From Thalassia testudinum (lineage: Eukaryota > Streptophyta > Magnoliopsida > Alismatales > Hydrocharitaceae), in assembly GCA_037157565.1 (NCBI GenBank), contig JAZHRO010000073.1, positions 14,328,501-14,392,500 on the forward strand: a DNA stretch of 64,000 nucleotides, read 5' to 3'. Numbering within the stretch: the first letter of the stretch is position 1; every line of letters begins with the position of its first letter. Positions 41,507 through 52,960 of the stretch are shown here, in pieces. A program made the translations under genes and the position numbers. The notes below the pieces were generated by a model. The model searched no databases and was not told where the DNA came from. It saw only the letters and a list, made by a program, of their open reading frames with translations.

Positions 41507-44130
41507 AATTTTGCTGATCTTCTGAACTTGGAGGAATTATCTTTTAAATTGCCTCAATCTTTAATATTCTACATCTCAACCTAAATCAGATCAAATCTTC
41601 ACATGATTTTCACTTTAATCTTTCTGAGATTTTCATGAGAATCTGATTCTAGGATCTACAAGATCTATTCTAGGCAATTTCAGGACGAGTTTTGATTGGG
41701 TGGTTTCTAATCTGTTTTCTATTATTTTTGATCTAATTCTTTCATAACTCCTCTATTTTTATCGTATACCTATTCTTTTTAGGAGTTCTTTACTAAGGTT
41801 TATGCCTAGCTGAAGGCATAAAACTTAGCATTTGTATATAGCTGTTTCATGTTTTCATCCTTTTTGATTTTCTTATACACTTACTTTTAAAATTTCACTT
41901 CATATCATATTGATTACCTTCATTTAGTCCGATTGACCACTCTGACCTTTGGTTAGACTTGAAATCGTACACATAGAGATTTTTAATCTCCTCCATTCAA
42001 CTCCTTCCATCACCCTATACTAAATGAAGTGTAATATTTTTCACTCTTCTTACAATGAGGACATTGTAAAATTTTGGCTTGGGGGGGTGTTGAAGTGAAA
42101 TTTTCACTTTAAGTGTGGGTTAAAAAAATAAAAACACATAAAAATTAAATGTCGATGAAATTTTAAAAAATTGAAAATCTAAAAGTGATAAAAAATTTTA
42201 AAAAAATTCAAAATTTTAATAAAAATTTGAAAATTTAAAAAAAAAATCATAAAAATTGGAAAATCTTATATACATAAAAATAAAAATATATAAATAGAAA
42301 AATTTGAAAAGAAAATTCATAAAAATAATGAGAGGGGAATATTCATTTTTAATAAAGAAGAAAAGAAGAAGAATGTATATATATATTATAATTAAGAGCT
42401 TAATTTTCTTTTAGGTCATAAATTTAAAATGTATATAGAATATATTTAGAGTATTTAAGAGCATTAAATTCTTAATTAGATTTTACTTAAACATTTTGTA
42501 AAAACACACTTTTGTGTTTAAATTTTTAAAACAAGATTTTATTTGAATTAGGAATCTTTTAAAGATTTATTTTTCTATTCTTACTTGAATTAAGAAACTA
42601 AGTGTGGTAAGATTTAAACTTAAGTTTTGGAATTGAATTATAACTTTTTAATCAATTAGATTAAGTAATCCTTTTGCTTTTTGAAAATTTGCTTTTATCA
42701 TAAAGTTAAGTAAAAAGCCAGATATTTAGAGTTAATTAAATAAAGAGTTGGTAGAATTTGAGTTTACAAAACTTACAAGCTAGAGATAAATAACTAGACT
42801 TGGTAAATTTTGTCTTGACGGATCCTATAGGAGGAAACTAAGAATTTAAAGAACCTAAGAGTAAATGGCTTTGTTGTCCAAGCTCTGGTTTGAGAGCTAG
42901 ATAACCTAAACATCTAAATTCACTCACATAGAATTGTCTTGTTGACATCTGAGACCGCGAAAACACAGAGGTTAAGAGATTAGTTCTGAATCCTCTTTAG
43001 TCCAAGGATTTCTGCGGGGAGGTTCTTGAAAGGGTGAAGGATGTGCCACTCACCTAGAAAAATGATTTGGAGAATAATGGTAGTAAGAAAAATGAGAAGG
43101 GGGGAAAAGAAAAAAAAAAGAAAAAGAAAAAAATAAAAGTAAATAAAACACCCTGCAGTTAAGTGCCTTGTTAAAAAATGGGTACTTATGCAATTTTTCA
43201 CATAATAAATAAAAGCATCTCGTTACAAATGGATGCTACCCTTCCTTCCATCAAATAAAAAGAACACCTCGCTACAAATGGGTGTTCTAACCTATAGAAA
43301 AAGAGAAAAAAAAATATGGAGAAAAAAATATTAGGAAAAAGAGACCCAATGGTCCACCGGGGAGATATACACAAAAAGTGTTGACCTCGGGATAGAAAAT
43401 TGGTGAGGTGAAAGCAACCAAACCTGAGTAAGGCCAAGCCAAAGGCTTGAATTGGAATAATTAGGATTGGAAAATGATGTCTTAAGATCTGGATTTTTGC
43501 AACTTTGGATATCTTTAGGACAATTCTCTTCACTAAGCACAGATGTTTTAAAATCATAGCTACTGAACCTTGGTATTGGGCAATGAAGCCTAAGAAATTG
43601 GGTTTTGAAGATTTTAAGTTGAGACCTAAATGAGAAGAATTGATAGAATCCTAGGTCTAGAATTTAATCTTTAGTGCATAGGTTAGTAAATTAGAGTTTT
43701 ACTACTCTAAGTTTGATTAATAATGAGTATCTGGTTAATTTGCTTAAACTTATATTGATAAAAGTTAAATATCATAAACAAGGGATTAACTTAAATCTAT
43801 TTGAGTTTTTGAGTTAAAATTTAATTCTCAATCCTTAAGTTTTGTTTTCTTAAAACACTTTGTATTCTAATTTGAGTTAAGAATAGTTACGAAGATTAAG
43901 AGATTTTTGAAGAATTCTGATTCAGAGTAAAATTCTTGTTTACAAATTATTTTAAGTGTGTTTTGAAAATGTTATAAGTATAAGTCTAAGTAATAAAATT
44001 TTCACATATGCTCTATACATTAATCATTTATATTTAACCTTAAAAATTTTTGACCTAAGCTTTCTTCTACATAGTTACTATTTATAATAATTTAAACCCA
44101 AGTGCTTTAAATCATCATAGTATTAGTTAA
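41507..44130 (+). other. Element G 3' non-coding region
   Basis: About 2.6 kb, AT-rich, where pol would be expected. No domain is recognisable in any frame. It contains an internal polypurine tract GGCTTGGGGGGGTG (about 42079-42092), three tandem hairpins (43161-43288), and the block ACCGGGGAGATATACAC (43357-43373). Confidence 0.75.
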
Positions 44131-44167
44131 TTTTGCTAGGGACTAGAAAAACATTGGTTTAGGGGTA
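44131..44167 (+). other. Element G degenerate hairpin and 3' polypurine tract
   Basis: TTTTGCTAG-GGA-CTAGAAAAA, with one stem mismatch relative to D, then ATTGGTTTAGGGGTA, then the LTR at 44168. Confidence 0.75.
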
Positions 44168-47100
44168 TGATGAGACACTCATCATGATCTCTAATTACCC
44201 CTAATTAACTAGTCTTCCTAGTTAATTAGCTAAGGTTAAGAATATATAAGGGTTAATTATAAAATAAGGGATATTTAGTCAAGGACCTTAAAATAAGTTA
44301 AAAATGAAATTTTATCATTCAATTAACATTATTAATAATATAGTTAATAATTGGACTCGAAATCCTACTAATCATTCCCTTAATTAATAAGTTAATAACT
44401 TAAACTTAATGTAAATCTAAGTATATAATAACTTAAGTGATTTTACTTAATCTAATAAATTAACCTAAAAAGGTCAAAAATGTAAATTCAAGGTGTAAAC
44501 ATAATATTTACCTTATTTACCAACATATATAAAAAGTTGAAAAAGATCTAAATTAAAATAAACCTTCAAAACCTGAGTTTACATTTTGGTCCTTAAAATT
44601 CATTACAATTGGGTCCTTATTTCTCACATAGGTCCTTAAATTTTATTTCATTTAAGTCCCTCTTCGTCTTCTTCTTCTTCAGCCGAATGAACGACTGGCG
44701 GCAGAGAGTCACCCCATCGCATGATTACCGCCTTACCGACATCATCCTTCTTTGTCCAAGCTCTTGTAGCTTACGCTCACCACCTCCACTTCATCCACTA
44801 GTCTGGATTAACCGATAATCCTATTTTTCAGTGGGAGATAACCTCATCGTCGTCGAAGACGACGACGGAGGTTAAGATCCTCAAGCTCCTTCTTCGGCCA
44901 AACCCCGCCATTCTCTTCGCCACCAACTGCTATAAATACCCCCTCACACCTCAGATTTTATTCAAGTTGGCTCCCTTCCCTCTTCTAACACTGTAGCCGA
45001 CTTCGATAGGCTATTCGTCCAAAACTTCGGCGACATCCCATTCCACTTTCTGACTTTCTCCGTCGATCTTAATCAGCCGAGGAGATCCGCCATGGTCTTC
45101 TGCATCTCTGAACAGGCGCCGACCCAAGGAATCCTCTACTCCACCTCAAATCCGCCCACCAGTGATCTTTCTTCCACCCTCTGATTTCGTCGTCCACTAT
45201 GAACCTTCAGTGGAACCCTACTGACCTTTTCGTCTAGGTAACAGTAGATTAGGAGTAGGAGTAGGAGTAGGCTAGCTTAGTTAGTTAATTTAGGTAGTTA
45301 GATTAAAGTAATTTTAGAATTTTAATTCATCTTCTCTGACTCCGGCGAGTTCCTTAAGCTCACCAGAGCTTTAATCTTGTCTTTTTAACTCACTGTACAC
45401 CTTCCTTTAACCCTCACAATCACTTCTAAATCACTTAATTGCTAATTGAATCACCTAATCGCCTAATTCATATCCACCTTCACCAACTACTATCACTGTC
45501 CATGGTGACGGTAATCGACCTAATTCCACCTTCATAGGCTTTTTCATCATCTATCCACCACTTATGGACCATAATCGACACTATAATACATATTATTACC
45601 ACAAATAAATTAAACGCCCAAATATAATTGAGTTCCTGAGCTTGTTGTCCATGGCAGCTCAGGAACAGTTCAAATCTTAAATTAACTATATAATTATGAC
45701 TACTATTACTTGTTGACTTATTTTAACCTCTCAATCGAGTGGTTAAACAAGTCCTGAGCTTAACTCAAATCAAATTTTTAAGAAATGATTTCACTGTCAA
45801 ATCTTACATTTAAAGAAATAATAAGGAATTAAATGTGATACTGAGGTTCCTTGCAACCTCAGGATCCTTTCTAAATCAAAAATGGTAAGTTTAATCAATC
45901 TGTACACACTTTTCATATTTTCTGGACTCACCGGAGCTCCGGCGAGCCAAATTTGTATTTCAACCTCTAGAATTTGTTGAGAAGCTCCAGAATGGTATAA
46001 TGTGGATCACTGATTGTTTTAAAGATGTTTAATTGAGATTTTAATGTATGGAGCTGTAGATATGACTTCATCTTCTCCAACTCCAGCGGACTTGGAGAAG
46101 TCTGATAAAGAGACATAAGAAGCATTTAAGGAATTTAGAAGCTTCAGTGCAATGCACTGAAGCTGTTTAAACTCTTGGAATGCTGTAACAACCTTCCAAT
46201 TACTCTGTCGAACAAACACTTTCTGAACCTTAGGCGACGAGCCTGAAACCCTAGAAATCAAGGTCAAAACACCTACTTGAAGATCTGAATAAGTTTCTAA
46301 TGTTGAGGAGACTCTAATTGAGGCTTTAATTTCTTGGGAGATGGCTTTGAACAGAAGTCAAACTTAAGGCCTTTATAGTCAAACCTAAGGAGGAAACTTT
46401 GTTTTTGAGTTCAATCTGAGGTATTGATGAGTGTAAACTATTTCTGAGAAATTGTTGAATGATCTGAGAGAGAATAAAGTGAGCTCAGATGATTTATTTA
46501 GTGAGAATTTGAATCCTGTCAATTTGGGTTATTTTCAAACCCAAACCAACAGCAATGCCATTTTGTTGAAATTTGAACTTGAATCCTGCCTAGATTAATC
46601 TGTTATAATCCTTAGAACTTGTTTAATTCGATCAGAGATGTTTCTCTGTGTCTGTTTACCTTTTCAAAGTCTGAAATTTAAACTATGAAACTTTCAGAGA
46701 AGCTTCAACCTTTTGTACACTGTCTGAAGGTCTTAAGAGCTTAAAGACTACTCTAACAGATGCGAAATTAATTGTATAACTTGTACAGACCTTTAAATAA
46801 AAGAGAAAAGTCCATCTGAGGACTCTCTGACATTAAAATTATTTCCAGGCATTAAATAACCCATAGGAATCCCTGATTTTATCTTTTAAATTGAAGAGGA
46901 AAACATCCTCTAATCATTAAATTGACCCTGCAATTGTATAGATCTATCTTAGAGCTTTCTAACAAACTTGAAATCACTCGATTTGGAGCTCTGGGTAGAA
47001 AATTATGATCATTTGAAGTTGGGTCTAGAAGGGGTTATGTCAGTCCCACATCGCTAGTTTCTAAGCATGCGCATGGTAATAAAAGCAATTTGTTGTATGC

Positions 47101-48127
47101 CCTCTTCAGTCGTCAGCACTCAGCGCACCGGTTACCGATCTGATCCTATCTGAGCATGTGTATGTGTGTGTGCGTGGGTGCTTGTGTGCTTGTGGTTGTG
47201 CACCCTTGGGGGCGTAAGCAAATGTGCCTTGGGAGGGCAAGAGGCTTGGGAGGTCGGGTTGAGCCGAATCGGCTCGAAACTATGAACCGATATGAAATAA
47301 ATCAAAAATGAACCTAATTGAGATTAGGCGAGGACCGAGTAGGGTCTGGTCCCACCCTGGTCTCAGGGTGCTGTATATCCTCCAAAGGACCTCGCCGTAA
47401 ATAAAATAAATTTTGGTTAAAAAATAAAAAAAACCCAGTTCAGCGGAAAGTCTAAGGGAATTGAAAGAGAAGTGTTGAAGCTGAAGGCTAAGTAAACAAA
47501 GGAGCACAGGCACTAAGGAAGGAAAAGAGATTAAGGAACAAAAGGAGAAGACTATGGGAAGAAAAGAAGGCAGGAGAAGGCAGGAACAAAAGAAGAAAGG
47601 TAAGAAAAGAGCTCGAGAGAGAAGAAAAAAAAAGAAAAGGAGAAGAAGATGAGAGGCTGAAGAAAATAAATGAAGAAAATCTTTTCTTGCATCATTTTAA
47701 ATTACTTTTTGAATTTGTTTTAATTGTAAAAAGGCATGTTTTAATAGAATAACTTTTAGTTGCCTTAATTTCTTTTGAAATAAAATTGGAAAACAAATAA
47801 CATTTTGAGTAAATATGTTTTTCATATGGAATTTTGTATATTCTTTATAGTTTAAATATTTTGGCAAAATTCATGTTTTAAAAATCAACCTAGTTATACC
47901 TCCTAAACTTATAGAGAAATAAAAGAGAATTGGTGAATTTGGAGAAAATTATTATATACCTCCCAGTGAACAACCTGGACTCAACCAGTAAAAATTTATA
48001 AAATGTTAGGTTAATTCGACCCTATACTACACAACCGAGACAATTTCAAGTTAACCTAAGTGACTTCTTCTACTCTTAATTAAGTGAAATTAACTTAATT
48101 ACTGAGTTGAATAAAACCATGCTACCA
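44168..48127 (+). mobile_element. Element G, 3' LTR
   Basis: 3,960 bp, partner of 34563-38498, ending CATGCTACCA and followed by TSD GTACC. Confidence 0.95.
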
Positions 48128-48132
48128 GTACC
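48128..48132. repeat. Target-site duplication of element G (right)
   Basis: GTACC, identical to 34558-34562. Confidence 0.95.
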
Positions 48133-48353
48133 TTCCTTGATCGTTTCTTCCCTCATGTATTTGAACTGGTATTTTCTTCATATCTTTCTTCTCCACATTG
48201 CATGCAACTATTCAAGCATGCATTTTCTTTAGTGTACAGCATACAGTCATTCTTACACGCATCGATCTTTTCATACTTCAAGCCAAGTATGCAAAACTAT
48301 TTTTTCGCATCATACCATGACTGAGAAAATCTTTGGGATTATTTAGCAACTCT
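48133..48353 (-). pseudogene. CACTA TNP2-like transposase, middle fragment
   Basis: Minus-strand translation includes GLKYEKIDACKNDCMLYTKE and then CMQCGEERYEE (about 48287-48195), the cysteine-rich block of TNP2. A shift of frame is needed relative to the fragment at 58078, and a stop follows. It sits between elements G and H and connects the other two TNP2 pieces. Confidence 0.85.
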
Positions 48354-48358
48354 TCTAT
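48354..48358. repeat. Target-site duplication of element H (left)
   Basis: TCTAT, identical to 58073-58077. Confidence 0.95.
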
Positions 48359-51036
48359 TGTAATGAGCGCGTGCCCCAGACGCCTTTTAAGACATCTGGG
48401 AGGTGGCCCAGACGTCTGTCAAGACGTCTGGGATCACATCCAGACGTCTGACCAGACGTCCGGGATAGTTTACAGACGTCTGGCGAACAGTTATGCTCGC
48501 ACGGGATATTCGTCTGCGCGCCTGTGCGCGCAGACCTGCGATTCTGCCTCTTTCTCTGCGGCTGCAGGCGGCTGCGACCGCCTTCTCTCTCCTCTCCGCG
48601 CGGCGTTAAAAGGGGGGCGCGCCTCCCCTCCCGTCTCCACCATCTTCCTCCTTCTCCTGCCTGTGCGCGAGAGCGAGCGGACGCGAGGGCGCAGCGGCAG
48701 CGGCAGCCGCAGTGAGCGCGGAGGAGCTGCGACGTGCGAGGGCGGGGCTCTACCGTGAGGGCGAGCTCGCCGGGAGCGGCTTGGCCGGCCGGCGGAGGGC
48801 GCAGGGGGCGCAGAGCGTCGCGGAGAGGGACCTGCTGCGGGCGGAGCAGCGGACGCGCGAGGTGCGACGCGGGCGGCGTCGCGAGCGGAGGCCGAGCAGG
48901 GCTCTGATTCTGGAAAAATTTCCAGAATCAGACGTCTGGATTGATATCCAGACGGCAAGGTCGACGTCTGTGAGATCATACAGACGTCTGAAAGGTGAGT
49001 TTCCGCTTTCTTCTTCATTTTTGTCGACTGACCGTACTGAGGGAGGGGGGTTGGCTGTGCGCAGGTTCTCTGATTTATCATCTTTGCGAATCAGACATCT
49101 GGAATTTGTACCAGACGGCGGGAGTGACCTCCAGACGTCCGGAGTGACCATCGGACGTCTGGGATCTAGGAAAGACGTCCCCACAGACTTCTGGACGTCC
49201 GGGGAACCAAGCCGAACAGGTAATTCTCTGATCCACCGTTTAAGACGTCTGGAAGGAGTTCCAGACGTCTGATTTTGCACAGTATTGTCTTTCTCGACCC
49301 GTTTAGGGCCCGTTTGGGCTCCGTTTTCCGCGATTCGAGTTGCGTTCGTTTCAGAATTAATTCCTCTACCCGCCTACAGTAGCTATACCCTGTTTTGAGA
49401 TTCTCCTTGTGTTTGATCCTTGTGATAGGACCTCGTTCGGTTGCAGTCTTGAGAGTCGCGGAGGCACGCGGGATTCCCGATCACGCCCCCATTACTCCCG
49501 TTGTACCTGGTAGAGTGGCTTTAAGTATTAATAAAATCTGTTAAAGTATGGAACCATAACTAGAACCTAGGGCATTGCATGAATCCTAGGAATGAGAAAT
49601 ATATGGAATGATAGCTCCTAGGTGTTGCATGAATCCTAGGGCCGGAAAACTAGATTGTATGATAGATCCTAGGATATGGCATGAATCCTAGGATGGAAAA
49701 AACTAGTGGAATGTATATTACTGCAGTCTTGGAAAAATGGAAAGGAATATATAAAGCTGCCTGTGAATTTAATTAACAACTGCCTGTTATGAACAAAGAA
49801 ACATGTTTGAGATCATGGAATTTGAGAACGTGAATCTGGAAAGTGAAACATATGATGTTCTGAGATAAAGAGCTGGAACCCTACGGGGAATTAGGAGTGG
49901 AACACCTGGAAAGGAAAAAGGAATGGAACTGAGATGTAGTTTGTACTGTCTCTTGGGTACGCAGTACCAAGGGAAGTACCTGTACCTGTTTAGTGCAGAG
50001 TGGGGCCAGCCGCGCCAGGGACTCGGGGTTAGGATTGGCCGCTCTGTACCGACTTGTTGGCCCTCGTGTACGTAGTACCGAGGAGAGCTAGTAGTGTTAG
50101 GAGAGTACTAGCTACCCCACGGGCCCCGGGGTTCTGCTAGCCTCCTTCACCGACTTGTTAGGCCCACTATGGCAAACCAGGGTAGTCAGGCGAGGGTGCG
50201 CGGACTGTGGAGGGGCAAGGCCCCGGTTTGGTTACTGTGGAGGGGGTGGACCCCTGTTACTGAGAGGGCTCTGCCCTGGTTCCGTGCTGTGCTTTGGGCG
50301 CACCCGTTAACGGAAACGACTGACCGCGTGCCAGTGCGGGCTAGCTACCTGTGCGTTTATCGCGCGTGCCGTAGTCACCGTTACGTCTGTCAGTGACCTT
50401 GGGGTGGTTGACTGAGGGTAGGACCACCACGGGGGACTCTCCCGGCCAGGAGAGCACCACGTGCTACTTCTAATTTTGGAAAAGACTGCAATCAAGATCG
50501 TCCCACGAGGACATCCGAGATCAAGTAAAGGATCTGAGAAGTAAATGAAATAGTGAGAAAAATTGAAAGATGTAAATAAAGGAAGTAATAGAACGTAACA
50601 GCTACTGTACACTCTACTGTTGCCTTTAGTTAGTTTGCCACTCTACTCAGCGTTTTGCTGACGTGTTACACTCGTTACCTCTTTCAGGACCAGGTGTTGA
50701 GCAGCCAGGGTCGGCGGCTGCAGAGGACGCTGGGCCGAGTAGGGTCCAGTAGAGTTACCACAGCTTTGTACCCCTTTTTGTTTCTGTTCTAGTGAGTAGT
50801 TTCTGTTTCCGCTGTACCTTCTTTACCTGCAGTTTTTGTTATATGATAAATGTTGTTTTACTGTTGTGGTGGTGCCTACTGTAGTAGTTTCTTTCTTACT
50901 GTTAGTTATATTCATGCTGAATGTGATTTATTTTACTGTCTTTTGGTTACTTCCTCGTTGGACGACTGGGTCTTGGGATTAGTCGAGTCGGTCCGGTTCT
51001 CGTGTCTCGTAGGGACTCGGGAATCGGGTCGTTACA
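48359..51036 (+). mobile_element. Element H (Tekay chromovirus), 5' LTR
   Basis: 2,678 bp, beginning TGTAATGA (3' copy TGTAACGA) and ending TCGTTACA, so the termini are inverted repeats. Partner 55407-58072 differs by one 12-bp indel and about 29 substitutions by hand count (about 1.1%). It contains 14 GACGTC sites in its first 930 bp, a 30-nt perfect inverted repeat (48903-48932), and a CCTAGG repeat array (49560-49700). A weak TATA candidate TTAAAAGG lies at 48606-48613, which would leave a leader of about 2.4 kb inside the LTR. A consensus 5' splice site (AAAGGTGAGT) lies near 48989. Confidence 0.97.
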
Positions 51037-51039
51037 AGA

Positions 51040-51051
51040 TGGTATCAGAGC
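51040..51051 (+). other. Element H primer-binding site (initiator tRNA-Met)
   Basis: TGGTATCAGAGC, complementary to the last 12 nt of plant initiator tRNA-Met, three bases after the LTR. Confidence 0.95.
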
Positions 51052-51217
51052 AAGGTCGTCCCGAGAAGTGAATCAACTGACTGGAAAATAACCAATTCAC
51101 ATGTTTATAGCTAGAGTAGCCACCACAACATATCTCTTGACATGAGCTCTTAGAAGTTTTGTTAGGTACCGTCTGTTTAGAAGCTTTTCATTTTGTTTCG
51201 CTTCTCCATTGAAGGAG

Positions 51218-52960
51218 ATGCCGCGTCGTGGAGCTAGGAGGGTGGGCCGCAGGCGCGGCCGAGGTCAGGGCCCGGGGGACAGATATGTCGGGCTTGGAAT
51301 ACATACTACCCCTCCTCTTCTCCTGAGTATACCGTCTCGGGACCTCGTCCAACTGATTCGAGAAGTGGTTCGAGAAGAATTTCAGCTTCCACCCACGTCG
51401 CCACCCCCTCCCCCTTCCGAGCGTACGACAGGGGAGTTAGTGGTGGAACGAGATTTCCGCCGCCACACCAGGCATGTTAGGAGAACTCAACGGAGACACG
51501 TGGCGTCCGCAGGAGAGCCGTCACGTTGTGCAGGGCCATCAGTGGCCTTTGGGGGCCCTCGACAGGGGCCAGTCGCCAGCACCGGACCCCCGCCTAGCCG
51601 ACAGCAGGGACTCACTGAGGGCGGGAGTCGGGTTCCCCTTTGCTACCAGTGTGGCCAGCCGGGCCACGTCAGGAGGGACTGCCCATCTAGGGCAGGAGGT
51701 CAGCAGATACTTCCCGCGCAGAGCACTGGAGGGCGCGCAGGAGGCCGCGGTTTCCAGGCGCGAGGAGGAGGACCGCAGTCGCGAGGAGGGTATCGGCCAG
51801 CACCTACCCGTCCGACGCAGAGTGTGGCTGCTTCGTCCGCACCTAGAGCTGAGGGGCGTATCAACGCCCTAACACACAGGGACGCCAGAGCTTCGGGATC
51901 CGTGGTAGCAGGTATGGTTTCAGTTTCTGGCAGACTCGTTTACACGCTTTTCGATTCCGGTGCTACGCACTCGTTTGTCGCAGCCAGTTTCGCAGTTAGT
52001 TTGGACCAGGATTATACACTGTTAGAGAATCCGTTCGTAATCAGAGGTCCGAGTGGTCAGCTGTTTGTAGCTGAGGAGGTATACACGGGTTGCGAGGTCA
52101 GCATCGGGGGACACAGCCTGCCAGCCGACCAGATTATGATACAGATGGAGGACTTTGGAGTGATTCTGGGGATGGATTGGCTGTCCGCTTACCACGCCTT
52201 GGTAGACTGTTTTGAGAGGAAGATTGTCTTCTCCATTCCGGAGTTGCCTTCCTTCGAGTTTCACGGGCAGCCAGTGGATGGAGGTTTCAGGTGCATTTCG
52301 ACACTTCGGGCGGCGAGACTTTTGAGCCAGGGGTGTGAGGGCTTCTTAGCTTGTGTGGTGGCAGAGCACAGCCCCGTGGCAGACTTCCAGAGCATCCCGG
52401 TGGTCAGAGAGTACCCCGACGTGTTTCCAGACGAGTTACCAGGACTACCGCCCGAGCGTGAGATCGAGTTTGAGATCTCACTAGTACCAGGGACCAGCCC
52501 CATCTCCACCGCGCCATACAGAATGGCACCGCTTGAGCTGCGAGAGCTCAAGTCTCAGTTGCAGGACCTTTTGGAGAAATGTTTCGTGAGGCCCAGTGCG
52601 TCTCCCTGGGGAGCCCCGGTACTGTTTGTGAAGAAGAAGGATGGGACCCTACGCCTTTGTGTGGACTACCGACAGCTGAATAGGGTCACCATCAAGAACA
52701 GATATCCGCTGCCGAGGATCGACGATTTGTTTGACCAGTTGCGGGGTGCCACGGTGTTTTCCAAGATCGACTTGAGGTCTGGATCCCATCAGTTGAGGAT
52801 CAGGGAGACCGACGTCTCCAAGACAGCTTTCCGCACCCGGTACGGACACTACGAGTTTTTGGTCATGCCGTTTGGGCTGACCAATGCCCCCGCTGCTTTC
52901 ATGGACCTGATGAACCGGGTGTTTAGACGTACTTGGACCAGTTTGTGGTGGTTTTCATAG
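51218..52960 (+). pseudogene. Element H Gag-Pol, part 1: truncated Gag, protease, RT N-terminal half
   Basis: Starts at [17 protein letters not shown] basic/Pro-rich N-terminus runs directly into a CCHC knuckle [14 protein letters not shown] (residues about 142-155), so the usual capsid domain of roughly 200 residues is missing, apparently by an in-frame deletion. The protease active site DSGATHSF is at residue about 246. RT starts near residue 430, with LCVDYRQLN at about 480 and [12 protein letters not shown]. The frame is lost at 52928-52929, where one base is missing in an Arg codon. Translation in this frame ends at 52960. Gag-Pol of this clade normally packages and copies the element. 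This copy could not do so alone. Confidence 0.93.

Noticed and set aside
48491..49280. Overlapping frames of 176-196 aa on both strands in the H LTRs (also 55527-56316)
   Set aside because: GC-rich leader sequence keeps several frames open at once. Presence in both LTRs only reflects their recent common origin.
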